64,000 nucleotides of DNA from Aestuariivita sp049276915 (GTDB lineage: Bacteria > Pseudomonadota > Alphaproteobacteria > Rhodobacterales > Rhodobacteraceae). The notes beneath the pieces are model-generated. The model made no database searches, was not told the origin of the DNA, and saw only the letters and a list, made by a program, of their open reading frames with translations. The position numbers and the translations under genes are program-made. Location: NCBI RefSeq assembly GCF_049276915.1, contig NZ_JBASXK010000134.1:12973-76972 (forward strand). The letters run 5' to 3'. Position 1 is the stretch's first letter, and each line of letters opens with the position of its first letter. This document shows, in pieces, positions 1-6,987 of the stretch.

Positions 1-845
1 GCTTCCATCGCGGCAAGGATCTCGCGCGCTTCGGTGACCGCGGCTTCTGTCGGGGTGAAGATCTCGTTGGACAGGGCCACCTGCTTGGGGTGGATTGCCC
101 ATTTGCCGACCATACCCAGCGTTGCCGACCGGCGGGCCTGTGCGCGGAAACCTTCTTCGTCCGAGAAGTCGCCAAATGGTCCGTCGACCGGCAATACACC
201 ATGGGTGCGGCAGGCTGCGACGATCGCCGTCTGCGCCCAGTGCCAGGGATCGGACCAGTGTTTTTGGCCCTCATGGAGCATGTAATAGCCTTCCTGCGTG
301 CCACCGATCCCGGTTGTGTTCATGCCCATCGAGGCGGCAAAGTCAGCCGCTCCCAGGCTCATGGCCTGCAGGCGCGGGGTGGCGGCGGCGATCTCCTCGA
401 CATGCGAGATGCCGGCGGCGGATTCGATGATCACCTCGAAGGCGATCCGCTTTTTGCGTCCCCTGGCCGCCTCGACGGCGCTCACCAGCGCATCCACCGC
501 ATAGAGATCCGCAGCGCAGCCGACCTTTGGGATCATGATCTGGTCAAGCCGCTCGGACGCCTGTTCCAGCAGGTCCACAACATCGCGATACCAATAGGGT
601 GTATCCAGGCCGTTGATCCGCACGCTGAGTGTCTTGCTGCCCCAATCCACATCGCCGATGGCCTCGATCACGTTCTTTCGCGCCCGGTCCTTGTCAGACG
701 GTGCCACCGAATCTTCGAGGTCGATATTGACGACATCCGCGGCCGAACCTGCCATTTTCTCGAAGATCGCAGGCCGTGAGCCCGGGCCGAAAAGCTGGCA
801 GCGATTGAGGCGGGCGACCGGTGTTGGCTGGATGCGAAAGCTCAT
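1..845 (-). CDS. mcl1: L-malyl-CoA/beta-methylmalyl-CoA lyase (partial, C-terminus off the left edge)
   Basis: This gene reads leftward from an ATG at 845-843 (MSFRIQPTPVARLN...) and is open to the edge, giving about 281 codons. Mcl1 of Rhodobacter is about 318 aa, so the last ~37 residues are missing. Visible family segments are NRCQLFGPGSRPAIFEKM near the N-terminus, INGLDTPYWYRD, IMIPKVG, FEVIIESAAGI (a metal-binding Glu lies here in the HpcH/HpaI aldolase fold), MSLGAADFAASMGM and GKWAIHPKQV. The family cleaves L-malyl-CoA and beta-methylmalyl-CoA to acetyl- or propionyl-CoA and glyoxylate in the cytosolic ethylmalonyl-CoA pathway for C2 assimilation. It is divergent from the downstream D-amino-acid operon across a 279-bp intergenic region containing palindromes. 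Identity is confident; substrate preference is inferred from family. Confidence 0.93.
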   Translation of the reverse strand, partial: MSFRIQPTPVARLNRCQLFGPGSRPAIFEKMAGSAADVVNIDLEDSVAPSDKDRARKNVIEAIGDVDWGSKTLSVRINGLDTPYWYRDVVDLLEQASERLDQIMIPKVGCAADLYAVDALVSAVEAARGRKKRIAFEVIIESAAGISHVEEIAAATPRLQAMSLGAADFAASMGMNTTGIGGTQEGYYMLHEGQKHWSDPWHWAQTAIVAACRTHGVLPVDGPFGDFSDEEGFRAQARRSATLGMVGKWAIHPKQVALSNEIFTPTEAAVTEAREILAAME

Positions 846-897
846 GAGGGGTCCGAGACCTTGTGTTGCGGATGTTATGGGGATCGCTGGTATTTAA

Positions 898-915
898 TTG
901 CGCCGAACGGCGCAA
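898..915. repeat. Perfect 7-bp inverted repeat upstream of mcl1
   Basis: TTGCGCC-gaac-GGCGCAA is a perfect dyad 53-70 bp upstream of the mcl1 start. It could form a 5'-UTR hairpin in the mcl1 transcript or serve as a protein site. No T-run follows on either strand, so it is not an obvious terminator. Confidence 0.5.
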
Positions 916-1000
916 GGTCGATTCTGCGTGCGCAGCATGGTTGCGGCACTGCAGCGCGACCAGACGCGCCGGATTCGATGGCCTTTGGAATCTCCTGCAA

Positions 1001-1040
1001 GATTCTTCGGCAAATTTTGCAATTCATGGAAGAATGTTGC
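1001..1040. promoter_or_regulatory. TTTGCAA-type palindromic operator candidate in the mcl1/dgcN divergent region
   Basis: The stretch holds the dyad GCAAA-t-TTTGC at 1010-1020, a TTTTGCAATT, and a nearby TTGCA. TTTGC/GCAAA dyads are the type of site bound by RamB/ScfR-family regulators of acetyl-CoA and propionyl-CoA metabolism. That match is from memory and is inference here. It lies about 165 bp from the mcl1 start and about 105 bp from the dgcN start, so it could serve either gene. Confidence 0.3.
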
Positions 1041-1124
1041 AGCGCTTTGCCGTGAGCACGCTCAAAACGCGACCGGATTAGCCCTGTTTGAGGTATTGTC
1101 GAGCGCAAACAGCGGAGATTTACC

Positions 1125-2129
1125 ATGATCGAAACACCCTATCTTTTGTTTCTGGGCGATGCGCCGGATCAACTGGCCGCGAAGGTCGCACAAGGTATCA
1201 AGGATTGGCGTCCCGAGAATGCTATAGGTCAGTATCGCATGACGGGATGCGGCGCGGATGTGGGGTTGACCGACATGACGCTGGCCGAGGCGCGCGACGC
1301 GGGGGCCAAGACCCTTGTGATCGGCGTGGCAAACCGTGGGGGCATGATTTCCCAGGCGTGGAAAGACGTTTTGATCGAAGCGCTCGAGATGGGGTATGAT
1401 CTGGCCTCGGGCCTGCACAACCTGCTGCGCGATGAGAGGGATCTGTCCTCTTGCGCCCAGATGCACGGTGGCACGCTGCATGATGTGCGCGTGCCCACGG
1501 ACGCCTATCCGATTGCCAATGGCAAGAAACGCAGCGGCAAACGTGTGCTTGCCGTGGGTACGGATTGCTCGGTCGGCAAGATGTATACCGCGCTTGCGCT
1601 GGATGAAGCGATGCGCCGCAAAGGCATGAAGTCGACCTTTCGTGCGACCGGGCAGACCGGAATCCTGATCACGGGGCATGGCGTGCCGCTGGATGCGGTG
1701 ATCGCGGATTTCATGGCCGGTGCGGTGGAATACCTGACGCCGGATAATGATGCCGACCACTGGGATATCATCGAGGGACAGGGCAGCCTTTATCATGTGT
1801 CTTACTCGGGTGTGACCATGGCGCTTATTCATGGCGGCCAGCCTGACGCGCTGATCCTGTGCCACGAGCCGACGCGCAAGACCATGCGCGGTTTGCCGGA
1901 CTATACCCTGCCCAGTCTTGAACAGGTGCGCGACATGGCGCTGCCCCTGGCGCGGATTGCCAATCCAGCCTGTCAGGTGATCGCAATTTCGATAAACACG
2001 CAGCATATGAGCGACGCCGAGGCGGATGCCTACCTGGCCGAGGTCGAGACGCGGCTTGGATTGCCGGCGGTGGATCCGTTCCGTCATGGAGCCGAGAAAC
2101 TGGCGGATGCCTTGCACGCGATGACCTGA
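1125..2129 (+). CDS. dgcN: DgcN: DUF1611-family N-acetyltransferase of D-glutamate catabolism
   Basis: A 334-aa protein starting MIETPYLLFLGD. The DUF1611 family has an N-terminal nucleotide-binding-like half and a C-terminal P-loop-like half; here a Walker-A-like GTDCSVGK lies at residues 145-152, followed by FRATGQTGIL. In marine bacteria DgcN is described as converting D-glutamate to N-acetyl-D-glutamate, which DgcA epimerises to the L form. The next gene is a DgcA-type enolase-superfamily racemase and the third is a D-amino-acid transaminase, which strongly supports this role. It is cytosolic, with no signal peptide or membrane segment. Older annotation would read DUF1611, so the function rests on family plus context. 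Confidence 0.85.
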   Translation: MIETPYLLFLGDAPDQLAAKVAQGIKDWRPENAIGQYRMTGCGADVGLTDMTLAEARDAGAKTLVIGVANRGGMISQAWKDVLIEALEMGYDLASGLHNLLRDERDLSSCAQMHGGTLHDVRVPTDAYPIANGKKRSGKRVLAVGTDCSVGKMYTALALDEAMRRKGMKSTFRATGQTGILITGHGVPLDAVIADFMAGAVEYLTPDNDADHWDIIEGQGSLYHVSYSGVTMALIHGGQPDALILCHEPTRKTMRGLPDYTLPSLEQVRDMALPLARIANPACQVIAISINTQHMSDAEADAYLAEVETRLGLPAVDPFRHGAEKLADALHAMT

Positions 2130-2185
2130 GCGGCCCCGTGGCGGGCCGTCCCTTCGGGGAGGATATTTTGGGCAAGATGAAGGAG
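2130..2185 (+). repeat. Intergenic repeat element, copy A
   Basis: The 61-bp gap between dgcN and dgcA carries GTCCCTTCGGGGAGGATATTTTG followed by GCAAGATGAAGGAG. It resembles the spacers at 36624 and 56952. The final AAGGAG also serves as the Shine-Dalgarno sequence of dgcA, so the element appears to have been co-opted as a leader. Confidence 0.55.
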
Positions 2186-2190
2186 CGGGC

Positions 2191-3156
2191 ATGACCATCA
2201 GCGTGACGCGGGATGTGTTTCAACTGGCGCAGGTCTTCACCATTGCGCGCGGGTCTCGCACCGAGGCGCAGGTTCTCACCGTGCGCGTGGAGCGGGATGG
2301 TGCCGTGGGCTGGGGCGAATGCGTGCCCTATGCGCGCTATGGTGAGACACTTGACAGTGTCGAGGCGCAGATCACCGGCTTGCCGCAAGGGGTAAGCCGT
2401 ATGGATCTGACGCAGGCCTTGCCTGCCAGTGCGGCACGCAATGCGCTGGATTGCGCCCTGTGGGATCTGGAGGCCAAGCAGGCCGGCAAGCGGGTCTGGG
2501 AACTGGCGGGTCTGGCTGAGCCGGCACCACAGATCACGGCCTATACTCTCTCGCTGGACACCCCTGAGAAGATGCAGGCGCAGGCAGAGCTGAATGCCGA
2601 TCGCCCGCTGTTGAAGATCAAGCTTGGCACGGCCGATGACATGGGACGTCTGGAGGCGGTGCGCCGGGGGGCACCGGATGCCAGGATCATCGTGGACGCT
2701 AATGAGGGCTGGAGCGCGGATGTCTATGCCGATCTGGCTCCGCATCTGGTGCGCCTGGGCGTTCTGATGGTCGAACAGCCCTTGCCTGCGGGGCAGGATG
2801 ACATGCTGGGCGAGATTGCCCGACCCTTGCCGGTTTGCGCAGACGAGAGTTGCCACGATCGCGCGTCTTTGGCGGACCTGAAGGGCAAGTATGACCTTGT
2901 CAATATCAAGCTGGACAAGACCGGAGGTCTGACCGAGGCGCTGGCCCTGCGCCAGGCGGCCGAGGCAGCAGGCTATGGTATCATGGTGGGCTGCATGGTC
3001 GGTTCGTCTCTGGCGATGGCTCCGGCGACACTGGTTGCGCAGGGTGTGGCGGTTGTTGATCTTGACGGGCCGTTGTTGTTGGTCGAAGACCGGGATCAGC
3101 CGCTGATTTTCGACGCGGCGGGTGTTCATCCGCCTGAGGCGGCACTTTGGGGATAG
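2191..3156 (+). CDS. dgcA: DgcA: N-acetyl-D-glutamate racemase (enolase superfamily, dipeptide-epimerase-like)
   Basis: A 321-aa enolase-superfamily protein of the muconate-lactonizing/dipeptide-epimerase subgroup. The expected active-site set is visible: Lys pair LKIKLG (K142/K144), metal ligands D169 (IIVDANEGW), E195 (VEQPLP) and D218 (CADES), and opposing Lys K240 (NIKLDKTGG). The subgroup abstracts and returns an alpha proton (1,1-proton transfer). Immediately after dgcN, the likely reaction is N-acetyl-D-glutamate to N-acetyl-L-glutamate. By sequence alone it could be called an L-Ala-D/L-Glu epimerase (YcjG-like) of peptidoglycan recycling; the dgcN neighbour argues for DgcA. The start ATG follows AAGGAG. 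Confidence 0.85.
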   Translation: MTISVTRDVFQLAQVFTIARGSRTEAQVLTVRVERDGAVGWGECVPYARYGETLDSVEAQITGLPQGVSRMDLTQALPASAARNALDCALWDLEAKQAGKRVWELAGLAEPAPQITAYTLSLDTPEKMQAQAELNADRPLLKIKLGTADDMGRLEAVRRGAPDARIIVDANEGWSADVYADLAPHLVRLGVLMVEQPLPAGQDDMLGEIARPLPVCADESCHDRASLADLKGKYDLVNIKLDKTGGLTEALALRQAAEAAGYGIMVGCMVGSSLAMAPATLVAQGVAVVDLDGPLLLVEDRDQPLIFDAAGVHPPEAALWG

Positions 3157-3167
3157 GAGAGGCGTTC

Positions 3168-4028
3168 ATGCGCACCGTTTACGTGAATGGCGAGTATCTG
3201 CCGGAAGATCAGGCAAGGGTGTCGATCTTTGATCGCGGATTTCTGATGGCCGATGGCGTCTATGAGGTAACCAGTGTTCTGGATGGCAAGCTGATTGACT
3301 TTGACGGTCATGCGGTGCGGCTGGAGCGGTCCTTGGGGGAGTTGGAGATGGCGTCTCCGGTGACCCGGGAGGAGTTGCTGGAGATCCATCGCGAGTTGGT
3401 GCGTCTGAACGATGTCAATGAAGGGATGATCTATCTGCAGATCACCCGCGGCGCACCCAGTGACCGGGATTTCGTGTTTCCGGATGCCGAGACCACGCCC
3501 TCGACGATCGTGCTGTTCACGCAGAACAAGCCCGGGCTGGCTGACAATCCGGCGGCCAGAAAAGGCATGCGGGTGATCAGCATCGAGGACATGCGCTGGG
3601 GGCGCAGGGACATCAAGACCGTGCAGTTGCTCTATCCGAGCATGGGCAAGATGATGGCCAAGAAGGCCGGGGCTGACGATGCCTGGATGGTGCAGGACGG
3701 CTTCGTGACCGAAGGCACCAGCAACAACGCCTATATCGTGAAGGGCAACAAGATCATCACGCGCGCGCTTTCCAATGATATTCTGCACGGGATCACGCGG
3801 GCGGCCGTGTTGCGCTGTGCGGCCGAAGCGCAGATGGAGGTCGAGGAACGCAACTTCAGCATCGATGAGGCCCAGGAGGCGGATGAGGCGTTCATCACCT
3901 CGGCTTCGACCTTTGTGATGCCGGTGGTCGAGATTGACGGCACGAAGCTTGGAGATGGCACCCCGGGGTCTGTTGCGACGCGTCTGCGCGAGATCTATCT
4001 CGACGAAAGTCGGAAGGCCGCGATTTGA
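3168..4028 (+). CDS. dat: D-amino-acid transaminase (class IV PLP, D-alanine aminotransferase type)
   Basis: A 286-aa fold-type-IV aminotransferase. The ATG at 3168 is preferred over an upstream TTG because AGGAGAG overlaps the stop of dgcA just upstream. Family features are YVNGEYLPEDQARVSIFDRGF at the N-terminus, the PLP lysine K150 in RWGRRDIKTVQ, and catalytic-site glutamate E182 in VTEGTSNN. The enzyme moves amino groups between D-amino acids and 2-oxoglutarate, producing D-glutamate, which is the substrate of DgcN two genes upstream. The three genes form a coherent route from mixed D-amino acids to L-glutamate. The 11-bp spacing to dgcA and overlap with the next gene indicate one operon. 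Confidence 0.9.
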   Translation: MRTVYVNGEYLPEDQARVSIFDRGFLMADGVYEVTSVLDGKLIDFDGHAVRLERSLGELEMASPVTREELLEIHRELVRLNDVNEGMIYLQITRGAPSDRDFVFPDAETTPSTIVLFTQNKPGLADNPAARKGMRVISIEDMRWGRRDIKTVQLLYPSMGKMMAKKAGADDAWMVQDGFVTEGTSNNAYIVKGNKIITRALSNDILHGITRAAVLRCAAEAQMEVEERNFSIDEAQEADEAFITSASTFVMPVVEIDGTKLGDGTPGSVATRLREIYLDESRKAAI

Positions 4029-4501
4029 GCGGCGATATCCCGTTTCGCACCCTGATCCCGCGCGCGGCGTTCGAGGCGCAGGTGGGTCAGGAGATCGGCT
4101 GTTCGCGCTGGTTCGATATGGATCAGGCGCGTATCGATGCCTTTGCCGAAGTGACCGAGGATCAGCAGTTCATTCATGTCGATCCCGTGCGCGCCGCCGG
4201 GACGATCTTTGGCGGGACCGTCGCGCATGGCATGCTGACGCTGTCGATGCTGTCGGCCATGGCCTATGATGCCCTGCCTGCGCTGGAAGGCATGAAAGCT
4301 TCGGTCAATTACGGGTTTGACCGGCTGCGTTTCGTGGCTCCGGTGCCCGGTGGATCGCGGTTGCGCGCCCGCTTTACCCTGTTGAACACCGAAGAACGCA
4401 AGGCCGGTCAACTGATGGCCTGCGTGGGCGTTGTGGTTGAAATCGAGGGGCAGGACAAACCCGCGCTCACGGCTGATTGGCGCGTCGTCTATCTGCTTTG
4501 A
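4025..4501 (+). CDS. MaoC-like (R)-specific hydratase family protein
   Basis: A 158-aa hot-dog-fold protein. Its likely TTG start (4025) overlaps the stop of the transaminase, so it is probably translationally coupled. The family signature AEVTEDQQFIHVDPVRA contains the D46...H51 hydratase pair, followed by IFGGTVAHGMLTLS. Members hydrate 2-enoyl-CoA thioesters (R-specific enoyl-CoA hydratase or NodN-like). Nothing here points to a step in D-amino-acid catabolism, so operon membership may simply reflect co-expression. The TTG start is the weakest part of the call; no better in-frame ATG precedes the conserved domain. Confidence 0.75.
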   Translation: MSGDIPFRTLIPRAAFEAQVGQEIGCSRWFDMDQARIDAFAEVTEDQQFIHVDPVRAAGTIFGGTVAHGMLTLSMLSAMAYDALPALEGMKASVNYGFDRLRFVAPVPGGSRLRARFTLLNTEERKAGQLMACVGVVVEIEGQDKPALTADWRVVYLL

Positions 4502-4541
4502 GGCCGCGGGCGGTTTGCCTTTCGGGGACATCCGGCCCGGT

Positions 4542-6071
4542 TCAAACGCGCTCGCCCCTGTCCATTTTGTTTAGAAAAAGGTCGGCGTCGCGCAACACGG
4601 TGTCACGTCTGGTTTCGTCCATGCGATCCCAGGTGCGGTACATGTTGGCCATGCGCGGGTTGCCTGCGAACCTGTCGCGGTGGCGCGCCAGGAAATGCCA
4701 GTAGAGCAGGTTGAAGGGGCAGGCGTCTTCACCGGTCTTGGCGCTGACGGAATAGGCGCAATTCTTGCAGTAATCCGACATGCGATTGATATAGGCCCCG
4801 GACGAGACATAGGGTTTGGATGCGATGATCCCGCCATCTGCAAACAGGCTCATGCCCACGGTGTTGGGCGCTTCGACCCATTCATAGGCGTCGATGTAGA
4901 CCGACAGATACCATTCATGCACCTGGTGCGGATCAATCCCGGCCAGCAGGCCGAAATTGCCGGTGACCATCAGGCGCTGGATGTGGTGGGCATAGGCCTC
5001 ATCGCGGGTCTGTTCCACCGCTTTCGAGATGCAGCGCATCCGCGTGTCAGAGCCCCAATAGAAGGCGGGCAGGCTACGGGTATGGCCCAGTGCATTGCGG
5101 CTGGCATAATCCGCGCCTTCCAGGAAATAGATCCCGCGCACATATTCGCGCCAGCCGATGATCTGGCGGATAAAGCCTTCGACCGCGTTCAGCGGCGCCT
5201 TGCCTGATTTGTAGGCGTCTTCGGCGGCCCGGCAGATTTCAAGCGGGCTCAGTAGCCCTGCGTTCAGATAGGGCGAGATCACCGCGTGATAGAGAAACCG
5301 GTTCTGATCCAGCATCGCATCCTGAAAATCTCCGAACCTGGGTAGGGCGTTGCGGATGAACTGCATCAGCGCGCGATGGGCACCTGCGCGGTCCGTGGCA
5401 TAATGAAACGGGCGCAGGGTGCCGAAGTGCTCGCCGAAGCGAGCGTCGACCAGATCAAGGACGTCCTCGACCACCGCATCTGGCGTGAACTGCATCGGTC
5501 CGGGGTAACTCACGTCATCGGGGGCCGGTTTGCGGTTGTCGTGGTCATAGTTCCATTTGCCGCCCTCAGGCTGATCGCCGTCCATCAGCAGCCCGGTCTT
5601 GCGGCGCATCTCGCGATAGAAATACTCCATGCGCAGTTGCTTGCGCCCCGCGGCCCAGTCCTGGAAGTCCTTGTGCGAGGCCAGGAAACGGTCGTCTTCC
5701 AGTATCTCGACCTGAAGCGGTGCCTGTTGCAGCGCTTCGATCAGCCGCCATTCACCCGGCTCGGTCGCACGCACCCGGCTGATCCCGGTGTCCTGCGCGC
5801 GGCGCAGCAGCTCGCCGACGATCGATCCTGCGTTTTTGGTGTCGTCAAGCTGGGCATAAAGGACGTTCCACCCTTGGGCGCGCAGCTGTTGCGCGAATTT
5901 GCGCATGGCCGCAAAGACGAAGGCGATCTTCTTGGGGTGATGCGGGACATAGCTGGCCTCATCGCCAACTTCGGCCATGACCACGATATCGTTGTCCGGG
6001 TTGGCGTTGCGCAGCGCGCTCAGATCGGGGGACAGCTGATCGCCCAGGATCAGGATCAGGCGGCTTACCAT
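4542..6071 (-). CDS. phrB: Iron-sulfur bacterial cryptochrome/photolyase (PhrB-type (6-4) photolyase)
   Basis: A 509-aa protein of the deoxyribodipyrimidine-photolyase-related (FeS-BCP) group. The N-terminal MVSRLILILGDQLSPDLSAL starts the antenna-type domain and the C-terminal half is the FAD-binding helical domain (GWREYVRG, VHEWYLSVYIDAYEWV). Four cysteines, C347, C435, C438 and C451, have the same spacing as the 4Fe-4S ligands of Agrobacterium PhrB. This group repairs (6-4) photoproducts using light. The ATG overlaps the stop of the upstream SDR (ATGGTAA), so the two are one transcription unit. Confidence 0.92.
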   Translation of the reverse strand: MVSRLILILGDQLSPDLSALRNANPDNDIVVMAEVGDEASYVPHHPKKIAFVFAAMRKFAQQLRAQGWNVLYAQLDDTKNAGSIVGELLRRAQDTGISRVRATEPGEWRLIEALQQAPLQVEILEDDRFLASHKDFQDWAAGRKQLRMEYFYREMRRKTGLLMDGDQPEGGKWNYDHDNRKPAPDDVSYPGPMQFTPDAVVEDVLDLVDARFGEHFGTLRPFHYATDRAGAHRALMQFIRNALPRFGDFQDAMLDQNRFLYHAVISPYLNAGLLSPLEICRAAEDAYKSGKAPLNAVEGFIRQIIGWREYVRGIYFLEGADYASRNALGHTRSLPAFYWGSDTRMRCISKAVEQTRDEAYAHHIQRLMVTGNFGLLAGIDPHQVHEWYLSVYIDAYEWVEAPNTVGMSLFADGGIIASKPYVSSGAYINRMSDYCKNCAYSVSAKTGEDACPFNLLYWHFLARHRDRFAGNPRMANMYRTWDRMDETRRDTVLRDADLFLNKMDRGERV

Positions 6072-6727
6072 GGGATCTGTTTGCCCGCCCAGTCAAAGAA
6101 CTGGCCGCTGTCCTGCGGGCTGAGGCCGTTCATCACGTTGATCAGGTTGGCGGCGGCCTCGGATGCGGGGACGGCGGGGTGGCGTCCGAGGTATCTTGCG
6201 GTAAAGGGCGTGGCCACGGTGCCGGGGTGAAGGGCGACGCAGATGGCCTGTTTGTGGGTGCGCGCAAGCTCGATGGCGGCGGTATGCACCACCTGGTTCA
6301 CGGCGGCCTTGGCGCTGCGATAACTGACCCAGCCGCCAATGCGGTTGTCCGATATCGACCCGACACGGGCGGACAGGACGGCGAACACGCAGCGCTGTGC
6401 GCGGGGAAGCAGGCGGTGCGCATGCGACAGCACCAGAGCGGGGCCCAGCGTGTTGAGCTGGAATTGGGCCATCATGTCCTGCGCATTCAGGGCTTTGATC
6501 GTTTTTTCAGGTTCCGCCCCGTTGATCTCAAGCGCGCCGGTCGCGACGATCACCCGGTCAAACGGTCCCAGCCCCTTCAGATGCCGCGCCACGCTGGCCT
6601 CATCCGTGATGTCAATCCCATCCGCCGAGCGCGACAGGCCTGTGACCTGCTCGCCCTGTGCCCGTAGCGCATGCGACAGGGCTGACCCTATCCCGCCCGA
6701 GCTTCCCAAAATCAATGTCGTGCTCAT
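6065..6727 (-). CDS. Short-chain dehydrogenase/reductase (C-factor-like SDR)
   Basis: A 220-aa classical SDR with the N-terminal nucleotide motif LGSSGGIGSAL (about residues 7-17) and the active-site Y-x-x-x-K as YRSAKAAV, preceded by a Ser-rich strand (SARVGSISDN). It is a cytosolic NAD(P)-dependent oxidoreductase; the substrate is not predictable. It overlaps the photolyase start by 7 bp and is the first gene of that two-gene unit. SDRs near photolyases are common in marine alphaproteobacteria, but no functional link is established. Confidence 0.88.
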   Translation of the reverse strand: MSTTLILGSSGGIGSALSHALRAQGEQVTGLSRSADGIDITDEASVARHLKGLGPFDRVIVATGALEINGAEPEKTIKALNAQDMMAQFQLNTLGPALVLSHAHRLLPRAQRCVFAVLSARVGSISDNRIGGWVSYRSAKAAVNQVVHTAAIELARTHKQAICVALHPGTVATPFTARYLGRHPAVPASEAAANLINVMNGLSPQDSGQFFDWAGKQIPW

Positions 6728-6822
6728 GCGACGTGACCTAGCCGGACTGCGGGAATGTTCAACGCAAGAGGGGGCAAGAAATCCCTTCCCATTTCCGGAT
6801 GGCTGCGTATAACCTTGGAGTC

Positions 6823-6906
6823 ATGAACAACGCCACGCATATCATCGCTCAGAACGCATCCAGCGTTTCGTGCCTGCGTGGGCTGCTGCTCCTAATGCGC
6901 CTCTGA
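6823..6906 (+). CDS. leuL: Leucine leader peptide upstream of leuA (27 aa)
   Basis: A 27-codon ORF (MNNATHIIAQNASSVSC...) that ends LRGLLLLMRL, with four consecutive leucine codons at 6883-6894 (CTG CTG CTC CTA) and Leu again as the last sense codon. It lies 81 bp upstream of leuA. The composition and position are those of a ribosome-stalling attenuator peptide sensing charged tRNA-Leu. GGAG sits at 6817-6820, only 2 nt from the ATG, so initiation may be weak or near-leaderless; TATAAC at 6808-6813 could be a -10 element. Confidence 0.82.
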   Translation: MNNATHIIAQNASSVSCLRGLLLLMRL

Positions 6907-6934
6907 GCGTGCCATCCGGCGCGTCCGCTCAGAG
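6901..6934 (+). promoter_or_regulatory. leuA leader hairpin overlapping the Shine-Dalgarno sequence
   Basis: CTCTGAGCG (6901-6909) and CGCTCAGAG (6926-6934) form a perfect 9-bp stem with a 16-nt loop. The 5' arm contains the leader's last Leu codon and stop codon; the 3' arm runs into AGAGGAGA, an ideal Shine-Dalgarno 5 nt before an in-frame ATG at 6943. There is no T-tract after the stem, so it is not a classic intrinsic terminator. A ribosome stalled on the Leu codons would cover the 5' arm. Confidence 0.65.
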
Positions 6935-6987
6935 GAGACCGCATGCGCGCCACATGGCTTCAGGAACAGACGAAAAAGAGACCCGAC

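Noticed and set aside
90..779. 229-aa plus-strand frame at the left edge
   Set aside because: Antisense to mcl1, which is recognised by many conserved motifs.
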